Source: Parus major
Lineage: Eukaryota; Chordata; Aves; Passeriformes; Paridae
Assembly: GCF_001522545.3 (NCBI RefSeq)
Contig: NC_031769.1
Location: 129,913,613 to 129,977,612 of the forward strand
Direction of reading: 5' to 3'
DNA length: 64,000 bases
Shown: one piece after another, positions 1 to 14,000 of the stretch
Position numbering within the stretch: position 1 is the stretch's first letter
How the letters are laid out: every line of letters begins with the position of its first letter
The notes under the pieces: model-generated
Told to the model about the DNA's origin: nothing
The model's database searches: none
What the model saw: only the letters and a program-made list of their open reading frames with translations
Position numbers and translations under genes: made by a program

Positions 1-1876
1 AAATAAAAAAAAAAAAAGAAATTTTGACATTTAATCATGTCATTAAGTTTTTTCCCAGAATTAGCATTAGAAGATCTTAGAACCACAGTGCTGGAAATAG
101 GGTTAATCAGATAATACCAATTTAGAAGAAAATTTAATGAATTTAGAAACATTTTAATGAATAAATAAGTCAATTTGTTTCTTTGCTCCTTTTTTTATTT
201 GTTTTTCACAGGTACTTGGCTGACTACCTCTGTGTTGAAAATAGAATGCACTTTTTTTTTCCCAAAATTTTGGGATTTGACAAGTATCAAAAAAAAAATA
301 TCTGTAAATCTCAGAAAGCCATTTATTATTAGAGTATAATTAGGGACAATTAGCTTTTGCAGAAGAGAATTGTTTGGTCTGACAGAATAGATTGAAGAAT
401 GCTGACAAAATCATTAGCAGTTCTGTTTCAAATTAATTTATTTATGGCTAATGATTTTACCAGCTCTGCACATGACCTCATCTATCATTGTTAATTTGTA
501 TTGCAGCAGAACCTTGAGAGTTTATGTAAAATCAGTGCCTCGTCTCAGAATATTGTAGTAGGAGTTCCATGCCCTGGAGTTCCCAGCTGCCTACAAATGA
601 AATAATAAAACTGTGAGGGAGAAAAAGCCTCTCAGATTGGCTTAAGGTGACAGAGAGCTCCTTTGAGGTGATGCTAGAGGAGGTGTGGGGCCCTGAGACC
701 AGAGGTACTCTAGAAACCATAGTGGAGATGCACTAAATTCAGGGAATGGCCTGCCTAGCCTGGGAATGTTTAGCTCAGGACTGGCTGTGGCTGTGTTTCA
801 AAAGGGTCCTGGTTTATTCTGTGGGCTTGTAGATACAGAGCAGTAAAAAACCTGCCTTCTTGGCAGCTATACTACACTCCCTTTAAGTATCTTTTGATTT
901 TTTTTTTCACATTTGAAAATTGGTGTTCCCCCATTGTAAAATTTGCACAATGTGCACACCTGACTTGTTTACTTTACTCACACCCTTACCATGGACTTTT
1001 AAGTTACTGTCTGGGGATTTTGGTTTCATCCCACACTGGTTCCAAGTCTAATTTCTGTATTAATTGCTTTCTTGTCTTCCATGTTGCTTCAAGGCCTTCT
1101 TGTACATAAAGTCTAAAGGACTTGTCCCCATTAATACAATTCTCTCAAACAGGAGCTTGATTTAAGGAAGCAGAAATGCTTGTCAAAGCTGGGAGAAATG
1201 CCTTCATGCCTTTAATGTTGCTACAAAATGTGTGGATCTTCTTGACTTTTGCATGCCAAATTTTATTAGATATTTTTCTGTATTTCTGTTTTAAACTTCA
1301 GAAAACTTTTAACTTTTTAACCTAACTTAGGGGACTTGCAGAGCACCCAATTCATATGCTTCAATTTTGTGCTTAAGATGATCTTTCATGTCCTCTGCAT
1401 CACATTCTTTGCTCTGTCACTTAGTTTTAAATGTATTCCAGAATTCCAGTTTTGGAGCAACAAGTTCTTTGAAGAGTTTAAACTTTGTACTTTAAGGGGT
1501 TTTTGTCATGTCTCAAACTGAGAAACCTGTGACCAGTCCTAGCATTATGTACAGTTCTTGAATATAACTTTTAAGATCTGTGGTCTTCCAGGCAGCATCA
1601 CTATGAATTGTTAAATGGTAGGAATTAAAGTTTTCCTTCAGGTAATGAACATATTTTACAAATGGTTTGTAAAGATATTTTGCTGTTTCTCTTCTTTATT
1701 TTAGTATTAGTAATGCTTGCAAGTAACTAAGGTGTAAGTAGAGCAGACTCAAAGCTGTCTGAAGTTCCTGTTGTTTTGGGGAGGTGTTTTTCCCTTCAAA
1801 AATGGCTGAATATTTGTGTGTAATTTTCTCTTTTTTTTTCTCTCTCCCTTTTTTTTTTTTTTTTTTCTTTTTAAAG
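1..1876 (+). other. VPS13B intron, 5' part only
   Basis: AT-rich intron sequence. I see no exon that could join the first placed exon and no recognisable repeat. A 49-nt run of pure pyrimidines at 1824-1872 forms the polypyrimidine tract of the acceptor at 1876. Open stretches of 60-70 codons here have no protein-like character. Confidence 0.8.
1824..1872 (+). repeat. Pure pyrimidine tract, 49 nt
   Basis: Uninterrupted C/T sequence, mostly T, directly before the AAAG acceptor of the exon at 1877. It is longer than a normal polypyrimidine tract and may bind PTB/U2AF-type factors. Confidence 0.9.
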
Positions 1877-2084
1877 GTTTTCTGGGGTCAAGAGCATTTG
1901 AACTGTTTAGTTCTTCTCCAGGAGCTTCTGTGGCAATACCTGACTAAAAAGGGCAGTGTAGAGACATTGATACCTGAACATAAATACCCCACTTGTTTTT
2001 CTGCGGAAAGGAATCAGGCCTCAAAAACTGAACATACCTCAGATGATCTGAGAACAGGCCTGTTCCAGTATATACAGGATGCAG
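1877..2084 (+). CDS. VPS13B: VPS13B exon a (residues 1-70)
   Basis: This 208 bp exon starts in phase 0 with VFWGQEHLNCLVLLQEL and ends after the first base of a codon. The acceptor is TTTAAAG after a 49-nt pure pyrimidine run, and the donor is GCAG|GTAAGA. It encodes the part before the adaptor-binding module: hydrophobic at first, then a polar, probably flexible stretch (PEHKYPTCFSAERNQASKTE). The frame stays open upstream into the intron to an ATG at 1790, but that part is poly-Phe from the T tract and is not coding. The split codon completes to Glu with the next exon. Confidence 0.93.
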
Positions 2085-5000
2085 GTAAGAAGGATATAAT
2101 TTTGGCTCTCTTTTTTTCTTTCTTTTTTTTTCTTTCTTTTTTCTCAATTATAAAGTAAAAACAGTAGTAACCTATTAGACATTACTTGCCTCTTACAATG
2201 AATAACTTTATATTTTTTGGAAAAGCAGTTGAAAAGACATCTGCTAGAATTTAAAAAAAAAATACTTTAAAATAGTTTTTTGATTTTTTTCCATTAAGCT
2301 ATAATGTTTTAGAAGTCAGGGAAATTGCTTTTTTTATTTTTCTCTCCTTTTGATCCCAAGGGATTTCTTTTTAATCACTTTGGTTTCATAAACCAGCATG
2401 TTTCTTTCTTGAAATTGTCTAACAGATTATAGCTTTCTTTCATTTGACAGAAGCACAAAAGCTGCCCAGTGCCTATGAAGTTGTGTTTTACAATGAAACT
2501 GAGGATAGTCCAGGAATGATGCTATGGAGATATCCAGAACCCAGAGTGCTCACACTTGTAAGAATTAACCCTGTTCCTTTTAACACCACTGAAGACCCAG
2601 ATATTAGCACTGCTGACCTTGGAGATGTTCTTCAGGTGGGTAATGAGTTTTCTACTTTCAGTAACAAATGAAAATGTTACTGCTGTAAAGTGAAATTTTT
2701 CAAACACAGATTTATTAAAAGCAAGCACAAAGCAAGTGTCAGGAGCTCTATAAAACCAATATGAGGTACATTGCACAGCTTGAGCATATCTTTAGTTTCA
2801 AAACTACGTGTGTAAACCTTCTACCCAATTACCTCTGAAGTTTTTATGTTGCATAATAAGCTATAGCCAAGTTTATCAGTTTTAGTTTGTGAGCATACAG
2901 ATCCATCAGTCTTTACTTAAAGACTTCATTTGGTTTGAAACTGAAATATGTGAGGAAAGACTTGGTCTGAAATTTCCAAGATCCAGTGGAATCATTGAAG
3001 TAAAATCTCCAATCTGCCTATCCTGTTTCTGTGATGGCAGAAGGCTGTGCTGCTCCTTCTTCCACAGGGCAGAGGGAAAGCATCTGTTTTCTCTCATTTT
3101 ACCTTGAGAGGGTTGAAGTGGACGGTGCAGTTTGACTGTGTGAGATCATGGAACGTCTCTTTGAAGGAAGGCTGAGTGCTGCAGTCTCTGTGCCCCCAAA
3201 ATAGACCATACCTCAAAATTACACTGATCCTTAATGTGCTGGAATTTTTTGCTTTCTCATGTATGCAATTGGGTCATTACATTTTCTCCTGTCTAGTGTA
3301 ATTCTTTTTACCTTCACTTATTCCTTACATACATATTTTGATTTTAGCTCAATTTTAATTCTGGTAATCTCCATTTCCCTTTTGTATTACAAATTGGACC
3401 TGTCATTATTTTTTTTTTTAATTTCAATCTGTTTGTCAATCAGAATAGTGTTGTGTGTCAAGAGAAATAAATATTTCTCAGTTCTTCCTATTTGTTCAAA
3501 ATGGTTGAATTATATTTCATTATTGCTGTGATGGTAAAAATTGCTTTTAAAATTGAATTATTCACCAATATGCTTTGAGTTACAAATAAGTAGGATAATC
3601 TTCCTCAGATAAATGGTATAATGTTATTACCATGCACATACTGTTGGTGAGATCATGTAAGTGTCCTGCCAATTTCTTTGCCCTCTAGACAGCCACATGT
3701 CAGCTCCTTTCAGTTACATGAAAATTAAAATTAAATGGAAAAAAATCAGCTCCACTTGGCATGAGGTTTGAATCAAAGATCAAGATTGTGTTATTGTAGG
3801 CTGTCTTGATGACCCTATTAGGTTGCTATGAAAGCCAGCATTTTGCCTTCTTTCAGGCTGGTATTTTTGGAGCACAGCACACCAAGGTTTTGGTTTAATT
3901 AGATTACACTCCCATTATAAATAACAGACATCATGAACATTATGTATGTGCTTGTGGAATAGTATGACCCTGTCCAAGGGGAATATCAGTTCTTCTTCAA
4001 GTGGGCAAACACAGCTGGACTTTCAGTAGCACACAGGTTCTGCTTTGTGTTTCCATGCGACAGGCTAGAGAAGAGGTCCAGTTCACTATGATTGCCTCAG
4101 AGAGTCAGAAGCACTCAGCTACCAGTGATCAGGTTCTGTCAGCTTCTACTGGTGTTTATGTAACTCTTCAGATTTCTGCCACAAAAGAAAATACAAAGAT
4201 ATCAGCCAAATTAGAGGACATCTAATCAAAAATTCTGCTTTGGACACATGATGTGCAGAAATGCCTACAGCAAGATCCACGCTTTGGTTGTAGGCCATTA
4301 ATTATGGCAGTAATTGTTGCCTGGCTCAAGGTGGTGATTTATCACATTTTCCAGAAATGGCCATACATCTGATGAACAGCCATTTAAAACATGGACCGTG
4401 TGCATTTTTTTATTGCTCTAACAGAGGTATGTGGGTGGAATAAATAATACAGAGTCGATTTTTAATTTCTTTAGGTAAGTTGCACTTACCAAATACTCAT
4501 ATCAAACTTCAAATACTAATTTAAGTTAATCGTGAGGTCTTTCATCAGCTGCACTTTTTCCCTGTATGGATAGATGCTAATTAATATAGTGCAGATTTAG
4601 TGCATAGGAAAATTCATTAAATACAAAGAGAAAAAAGATAAAACAACGTTTATATTATTCAGTTCTTGAAATGAAACATTAGAAAAACATCTGCAAGCCA
4701 AAGACTTAAGCTTTTTTGAAAAAAAAGGATCTAAATTTAAAGACAATAATGATACCAAGCTATGTATTAAAATATACTTATTAAACTTTCCCAGGATTGT
4801 GTATATGTTCAAATGCAAGGAGGACCCATAATGTCCCCAGCTGTGTTACCAGTCTCCCTTAATTCTCTACTTCACAAAGATTCAGTCAAAGGTGCCCTTC
4901 TGTACTTTGTCTTGAATTCAAAGTTTTCCAGTTGCAAGTTCTTTCTTTCTGAGTAAGTTGCTATGACATTTAATCTAGCTTTCTTTGTTAAACTTTCAGC

Positions 5001-8000
5001 ATAACATTTTAATCATGGGTGGCTTTTAGAACTCTGTTTTTATAGTTATTATTCAAATTCCTGGAACTTGCAAAAGCTTCACCATAAAGAGAATTTTTCT
5101 AAATATTGAAGGTACATGTTATCTGGTGCAGCCAAAGGATAGAGACCAGTTTCACATGATAAGAGCTGATATGAACTTTATTGTTTCTGTTGAACCTTAC
5201 TTTGCTGCTATTTCTAAATTGCCCCAAGAGCTGTTTTCTCATGCTTTACCTTGTGTTGTTGCAAAGGTAAGCAGTTTCACTGGTCAGGTTTCTAATACTT
5301 TGTTTTTACAGTCCAAACATTGTTGCTTTTATTTGTGGAGGGAACAGGAATAACTGATATATCTCTGCCATGGCATACCATGTGGCATTTCTTTAGCAAT
5401 TTGATATAGAATTTGGATCTAATTGTTTGAAGGAAGTGAGAATCCTAGATCAAATTACAAGAAATTGCATCAGGATTGTATTTCTTTGTGGAAGTTGAAA
5501 GTATCTGAGGTAAGTCCAAACTTGGAAAATTTTCACAAAAGTTATTCAAAAGTTAAAAAGCAAGTTGAAGTAGCAATTCCATTATTTTTAAATACTGAAG
5601 ATTTATATATTGATAAGTCATAAAAAAGGATGCTCTCTGGGACTTTGTCCATTTAGCAGATGATCATTCAAGTAGACTGCTGGTAAGAGGAAATGTTACA
5701 GTTAAAGATAGGCGGATGAGCAACTTCAAAAGCCTATTTTATTCTGTGCTTGAAGAAAGACGTGTATCTTTGTTTATGTACACAAAACCAGAAAGAAAAA
5801 AACTACTGATCTTGCTCCAGAAATTTAGTTACTGCTACATTTAGGTCACTCTCATGTGCAGATAATTTCTCTAATAAAAACTGTGCAGGTGTTTATAAAT
5901 TTGTCTCAGTTAGTATTCACATGTGAAGAATTAAGGCATGCCACAGTTTCCCAGTTTAACATTAAACTAGATTCTGTAAGGCAACCAGCTCATCATTACG
6001 GGGTGAAGGTCTTCTGTCTGCTCTGTGATGGTCTTGTGGTGTAGCAGCTAAAGTTGGAATATGTTGGCAGTGATGTTTCTCATTCCTATAAAATCTGACT
6101 ATGAAATGTCTTTCACCAAGAACTTTAAAACAGAGTAATCGCCTTCAAGCAGATTTTGGTTCAGAATGTATGTCAAAATGTCTCCTGCAGAAATACCAGA
6201 ATTGTAGAAGACACGTGGGCATCTTTAGGAACGAGAATGGGCTGGACAGTCTTAATTTCAGAGTAAGGGCTTCATAGTGTCTCCCTTCATCTCCTAAACA
6301 ATGAGGACATTGGCTTGATCTGGCTACTAGGACAGTTGAAAGAGAATTTGTGGAAATTTCCTCCATCCTGATTGTTTTGGTTGCCTTGAAAGAGCAATTT
6401 CTGATTCCAGACAATAGTTGCAGATAATTCCACTGTCCCAGAAATAAAGAGTAATTGAAGAATATATTCTAATTCATAACAAAGGGCTGTATTTCTGAAT
6501 TGTTGTGTGATTCCAAATTCAATTGTACTTGTACAGTTCCTTGAATCTGTCAGATTATCTGAGAAAGGACAAGTCATCTTTGTTTCTGTGATATTTTTAA
6601 AATTCAGAAACAGGAAAGCAGGAAAAAAAAGTGAGGGAAAAATCCGTTACTGATTCAGTTGTGACTTTCACAGTGTGCAGATACAATATGAAGCTACATT
6701 TAGATATTTAACCTCAGAGAAAGTTCTATTGAATATTTGTGCTGTGGGGCTTAGAACTGTACTTGAACTGTGTGTCAAATTTCCCCAGTCTTCCTGTGTC
6801 TTTCTGCAGTCTTAAGAATCCCAGATTTATGTTTATCTTTGCCTATGATGTTGTTATACTTTTCTGATGTAATCTGGGTTATATTTTTATATCATTTATC
6901 TTTACCAAGAACAAGGTTGACAGGTTTAGGTTGGCAGGGGAGAGAGCAAAGACTGGGAGGGGCTCACCAAGGTAGGAAAACAGTTCATATGTCATCAGGG
7001 AAATATTCTGCTTTTCTGTGCAGGCAGGTGAACAGGACACACAAATTATCTCCTGTACAGCTGGAGACCTGTTTTATCTAGTAAACCTTTTACAGAGATT
7101 CTCATTTATTGTCATTCCATTGCAGAGTTATCTTTCCAATGAGGGATGTTGCTGGCACTGCCCCATATCTCAGACAAAAGCTATGTATTGTCACGAGTAT
7201 TTACTCAAGTGGCATGGATTTAAAAGCAGAAGAAAAACAGATTTATCTAATCAAAGTAATCATACAATATTTAGTGTTCCAAATTCTGAGTTTTCTGATT
7301 TAAGATGCATCACTAACACAGACTTAAAATTATTTCTCCTGGATTGTCATCCAGTGGGAGATGCAAGCTGTTAAACAAAAGAAAGATAAACTATAGCATT
7401 TGCTCATTTCTCCATATGAAGTTAAAATAAAATATCTGCTGAACTATAACCCTGACAGGTTTTTTTATTTGAGGATGTTTCCCTTGTGTACCTGCCAGGA
7501 TTCCTATTGCATGCAAGTGTAGTCAGCATTGTAACAGCTGATGAAAAGATGAATGTGTGCTGAGGTCTCCTTTTTTGGCCTTTATTCTTTATAAAGTGTC
7601 CTAAGATACAGAGCACAGTTTAGGAAAGTGGTGATTAAATTAACGAAATATCAAGGTCTACTGAAGAATATTTTAGGGCAGAGTATAGTTCTGAGGTTGC
7701 AAGGGCTTAACTGGGATTTAATAAGGAAAGACTACATAAATAAAACCACTGTGGTAAAATTCACACAGAGCATTTCCAAAGGTGGTGAAATCTCTTTTAG
7801 GAGAACATAAAATATTTCCAACTTCAAAAGGCAAGGATTCAAAAAATTGTCTGTTGCATTGCATGTGCTATGTAAAGAAAAGCATTTGCAAACTTGCTAG
7901 TCTGGAATCTGATTTTTTCAACGCTGTCAGCCAATAAATAGTAATTTTCTAACACCTTGTGGCTCTTTAAACAGTGGCTTAAGGAAGCATGGGCTTAAGA

Positions 8001-11000
8001 ATGACTGACATTAGACCTACTGTAAGTCATTATTCCAGGAAGGATTTGACATGACAGTCAACAGGAAAAGAATTATGATCAATGTCAAAGACATTCATTT
8101 TTCCTTTTAACAGAGAATACCTCATTTTTTGGCTGACTCTGCTTCCTCTTTACTTTTCATTCCCTGTTGGGGCTACAATATTCAGCTGGGCATTTGAGAG
8201 TCTGGGAAAAGTTCTTTCTGGGAAACCACAAATTTTTGATTTATTTCTTATATTCCCAAAGCAACAACTATTTTGGAAATCCAGATGATTTGTGTGTGAC
8301 AGGTAGTGATTTAAATTCATGGTGTTACTAGATAATAAGCCATAAAGTTCAATCATGCTTCTTGATAAACCTGTTGGTTTGCAGGTTATTGAATCTACTG
8401 CCACGCAGTTCAGTACTGTCTTCAAATAATGAGACTTTTTAGATGGATGGAGAAATAATTTATCTGGCTGTTGTGAACTGCTCAGAAGGCAAATTTGGTG
8501 TTTTGTCTGCTTTTTAAAGCAGACAAATTTCTTGTTAATTCTACCTTTGGATGTTATTCGAAATTACTGTCATAGTCATACTACTACTATATAAAGATTT
8601 TATAGTGTTTCTTTTATTTCTCCACTTTGTGAAGAGTTGCAACAAGCTTGGGAAGAAACAATTATTATTGAACATACCTGATCATAAACTAGAAGCATAA
8701 CAAATGCCACTTACTCTAATGTAGGAAACCTCTTTCTCCACAGTAGACCCAGTGTTTCTGTTTGTGCATGAGTACAAAAATGGGTGCAGGTCATAATGTA
8801 AACAGCTGGTCTGTGTAACAGCCTGTAGGTTTGCTTGTAGCTTGAGCCACTTACACTTCAGATGATCTGCAGGCAAGCAAATTATCCAATCTGAGTTTTG
8901 CACATGTTTTCCAAAGCTAAGACTCTGGCTATTAATTATAAGTATTGTCTTCATTTTCTTGCAAGGAAGGAAATAGGAACTAGAGAAGTTGGATTCTTAA
9001 ACAGATGTTGAAACACAGCCTGCGCTCTTAGGGAATTCCAGCTTTAAATGTTATTTGTGAACTTCCTTGCCTGAGAGTAGGATTATCTCAGACTTTACTA
9101 TTTTGTTACTGGTTTGTGTGTGTATAATCTTAATTATTTTGCTGTGTGATCTTAGTGTTCCCTGCATCAAGATGAGGCTGTATCGTTTGTCCTGGAGTTT
9201 CTGTGCAGTCTGCAGGGAGTTAAGCGTAACTTGTTGGGAATGTTAATGGAAGTTGTGCATAATTTGCCTCTGCATCACAGTGAAATTTACCCTTAGGGGT
9301 TACTGAGCCAGCAAAAATTCTACCGGGTGCCAGAGGACTGACGAAACCATCAGATTATCTTAATGACAGATTTACACTCTCCTCGTGTTCTGTACTCTTC
9401 AGATTTTGTGACTCTGATTTATGAAACTTTGCAAACCCAAGTCCTTCCGGCTGTACGTTGACTTTGTGGTACTTCTTATAGGAGTCAGGCTTTACTGTGG
9501 TGAGAGTATGAAGTCAAAATAGCTCATATACTGAAAATTACAAGGTACTTTATGTATTAATAGGCTGCTAATCTCAATGGTCAGAGGCGACTACATCATA
9601 GTGCTCTTATTATTAATAAATACTGAAGCCTAGAAAACTAGAAAACTTAAATGAAATGTGGAAGAAAGAGACAATAAAGTGTTGCAAGTAGGTGAGTCAC
9701 TAATATAAGATCTTCAATCTGTATACTTACATTTCTTAAAACTTGAAACAATACACTAAGATCTAATAAATTTAAGAAATACTGTTACTTTTGCTATGCA
9801 AAAGGCACGAAATCTCAGATACAGCCCAGTGCTATTCTGTGCTTTCTTTAAAAAAGCTGTTAGTGTGTTTAGAGTAATTTTTCCATAATGAAAAAAGCCA
9901 GTATCTGTGACAGATTACATTACTCCACACACCTGCATTTGCTCTGAACCTGCTAGCCTGATAAATTGATAAGTTGGTCATATGTTGTTTTTAAAAGGCA
10001 AAGAACATAGTTCCTAATAAAAGAATGCTACATATTTCTTCTAAAAGGTTAAAAAGCATTTCTCAGGGCTCTTAAATTACCATATTCTGATACCAGGGGA
10101 AAATAAAACCTGGGCTTAGAGTCGTGTTTGTACTTAGAGGGCTTTCCGGACAGGAAGGCAATCTTGATGCAATTCAGTAAGCCACAATACCAGTGGGGCA
10201 TTACAGGTGAAAAAATTGCAGCTGTACCCCTCACCACAATGTATTACAACTGTACAGTGGAATATTTCCTGTAGAGAAATAGGGCTTGGTTAACTTTGTT
10301 TCCCAAGAGTAGATCACATTAAAATGTTATAAAATCATGATTTCCTGCATTTGAATACTTGTGGTTTCTCAACTGGTTCCAATATTACAAAAGGTTTTTT
10401 ATAGCTTCTATTAGTTGAAGATGTATAGAAGCTTTTTTCCAAAGTCAGCTAAAAGGAAGTTGTCTACTTTTAAAGAACAACTTTTCTCAGAAGACAAGAG
10501 TTTTCTTTCACATATCTTTATTACAACTCTATTTGATATTTATTTTATAAACTGCAGGAGAGATGTAAATTTAAATAAAATGAAATAAACATACTAATAG
10601 GACTATTAGTATATATGTTAAATGGAGTTGAAAGAGCCATGGTATATGTTATTACTCAGATAGCCTTATTTTCATTAGTCAGCCAAAGACCTCACTATAG
10701 ATAAAGGAAAAAATTAATTAAGCAGATACTGCATATTAAATTTTAGAGTGAGTATTTGTAATTTAAATGTCCTACCTTTAGAACAAAATTTATTTTAAAA
10801 AAATTCAAAGAGAAGGAGAACAATTCTGTGAAGAAATTATGAGACAATTTTTGAAAACAGCTCCAGTTAGGGTGTCTGATCATTCCAGTGTTGAAAATTG
10901 AGAGTGTACCATAGTGATAAAAATTTTTCTACCTGAAATATACAGGTATGTAACACTTCAAACTGCTGTCAAAGTACAGAAAACTGTAATGAAAATACAG

Positions 11001-14000
11001 AGGGGACTGAGGTGGGTGGGACAACAAATACTTTGTACAACTTAATGATTTTAATCCTAATACTACTGCCGATCCTGAAATTACTTACACGAGTCTGTAT
11101 TTTTACCTCATTGTAAGACATCTTTTTTTTTTTTTTTTTTTTTGGTGGTTTGGTTGTTTGGTTTTTTTCTTCATGAAATGGGGATATTGGTGGTCTGAAG
11201 CTGGGCCAGGAGAGTCTGTTTTCTACATAGATGTGATATTATCTTAGCTCTGAGGAAGGTTAAAAAATATTACCTAACAGGCAAATGGTTTGTAGCATGA
11301 TTTCACACTGTCAATCACACAAGATGCACAGGAATGTGGATTTTGAAGAATCCTACATTTGCCCAAAATGTAGGTGTTCCACTGGTCAGATTGAATTGTG
11401 TATGTTGTGTGAACAGGCATATTACAAAGTTCTCTTCTATTTAATATTCTTTTTATTTTGGGCATGTTTTCTACATTTTATATTTTTCTGCAGAGTTCTT
11501 TTGCTAGTTTTATATAAATAATACTTCAAAATCAAATTTAAAAGTAATGTTCCTGGTAGTTATTGCCAAGACTTTTTTCCTTATAAAAATCTGGATAAAA
11601 CTTTTTATTTCCTGCTACTGCAACTTCTGTTCACCTAATGAGAGAATTGTATTTTTAAGACAGTTGGCCCTAAACCAGTAAAATATCATAATAAAAGAAT
11701 AGCTTTATTACAGAGCAATCAGTTTATTCATGCAGTCAAAATCTCAGTATGGGTTGGTGTCTGACTCAGAGTGCTAGTTTATGTTGTGTTCTGCCTCATT
11801 CACTGAGGTGGCCCCGCTTGGAGAAGATAAAACACACACGCGCTTCCTGTCTTCTGTGTGTGCTTTTTTGTACAGTAGTTGTTTCTGGACCAAGAATAGC
11901 TTCATTTCCAAGAGGAAGCGCCCACGATCTGAGGGACTGAGGTTCTAGAAATGAATATATCTTCTGTAAAAGCTTCTTTACTAGCAAATACATCAATCAA
12001 AAGGAAGCATCACTGAAATAAACATTAGGCACATCCTGTAACCCAGCTGTTAATATCTATCTTTCTTTCTCAACTGGACAAGATGTATTTTGCAGCCTTA
12101 GAAATCTGCATGTATATAGTTTTAAAGTTCATTTTTTATACTGAGTTTTAAAATCATATGCTTCAGTATTTAAGTATTAAGGCATAATACTTTTATACAG
12201 TCTTCATTCAACAACCTCAAAGAAGTAGGCTGATGCCTGTAGCTTTTCCCTACAGAAAAAATAGATGTTAATGAAAAATATGAGATTAGTTAAGAAATGG
12301 AGATATTTTAATTATTTCTCTCCTAGTTGGAAATTATGGCCATGTCTGTTAGCATTCTGACAAAATGTATATTGAATAATAGGTATGATCATTTATGGTA
12401 ACACGGCAGATTGTGGAAGTCTACTGATTTTGCCTCTCTGCTCAGCTGTAGAAGTGTACCTGTAGCCAGATGAGTGGTGTGCACCCAGCACTTTTCAAGT
12501 CCAAATTAGCCAAGTAGTCTGAAGCTAGGAGGATAACATCAGTTCACAGGGAAATATAGAAGCATGTTGTGATCTTGAAATTCTTTAAAAAGCACTTATG
12601 GGTCAACACTCATCTCTCTATCAAGTCTTTATTCTTTTTATATTACACATAATCACAGGTGGGAATAAGGAGTATCTGTAAAACACAAAATGATGAAATT
12701 AATAACAAAGCATTAACAGACTGTGTAGAATTTCTTGACCCCCTAGTTTCCAAGTAGGAATTAAATTATTCTGGTCCTGATAATGTGTGACACAATATAT
12801 GAAAAATAAGAAAAAACACAATCACATGTGCTTTAGTGGGAGTACTTCATGTTGATTACTGACATTATACTGTCTTGCTGATAGGTTAACAAGTGTGAAG
12901 GAAATTACTAGAAGGATGCAGGGCTTTAAGAGGATTTTCTGGTTTCTCATTGTTTGGCACTTTTTTTTTTTTTCAGAGACAGATATGTATGTTGGAAGTT
13001 TCAGCTCTGCTCAAATCAGAGATGTTTTTCATGTGTTTGTGTAATATCCATGAAAATTTTCATTTTAAAATAGAGTGAAACAAGATTCAAAGAAAACAGG
13101 AATGTGCTCTCTTCTAATTAAAAATATTTTTGCTCCAAGCAAGCTATTTCTGAACAGTTGTTTGTTTGTGTCATGTAGTTTGCCAATACACCATTTTCCT
13201 TCTTCCAAACACTGCCATGCCATTTTCAGATCCCCATTGTCTATAGTTCACAGCAGTAAAGAGAAAAAGGAGCAGCCTTCAATTTCTCTGCTTAGAGTTT
13301 AGGCTATTTCATGCAGCTTTTCATTTCTGCTTCTAATCTCTGTTGTTAAACAAAGATGCTGCTGAAAAATAAAGTATTTGACTGTGGTTTTGCTCCCTAT
13401 TGCCATAATCATCCTTCTAAATAAGTGTGTTTGCCACAGTGTGTGGTTTTCTTGCAAAACAGAGCTTGGAGATTCTTGGTTAAATCTGAGTTCATGCTTA
13501 AATAATGTTTCTATGCACACTTAAGTGACAGGTGAATACAATCATTGGAATTAAAACTGTCTTGGAGAGCTATGGAAGAAGACAAAAAGCTGCAGGGAAA
13601 TGTCTGCTGGAGAACCAAGCTTGCTGTTTAGCAAAAAAATTAAATATGCTTTGTTTGTGTTTTGTGATCACATTGTCTTAAGAAGTAACAATTACATTAA
13701 TTGTAACTTAGGTCTTATTCAAATATTTTAAGGTAAAAGCACCATACTTAATTTGACATGTGGGGAATTTTTTTTGTTGCAGCTAGTTCACTTATTCCCA
13801 CTGCTAATGACTCAGTTCTGGCATTATAACCCCTTTTCAGGCTTTCACAACTATTATTTTTGGCAGCTGATATTGCCCTGAGCTACCATCTTTCCTTAAA
13901 CTTATCCAGATCAGGCATTAGTAATAAACCCCCTAGAAAAAATAAAGCTAGATATGTAGAAATCAAAGATTCTAAGTCAACTAAGTCTTTTGCAAGTTTC

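Noticed and set aside
1790..1876. Upstream ATG in frame with the first exon
   Set aside because: The intervening codons come from the polypyrimidine tract (poly-Phe). The acceptor at 1876 and the known protein show this is intron.
5267..5311. Possible 45-bp GT...AG intron inside the remnant
   Set aside because: Shorter than functional vertebrate introns, and the frame is open straight through it.
7018..7374. 118-codon open stretch on the + strand
   Set aside because: Considered as an extension of the remnant at 4.0-5.8 kb, but I could not connect the two or recognise the peptide.
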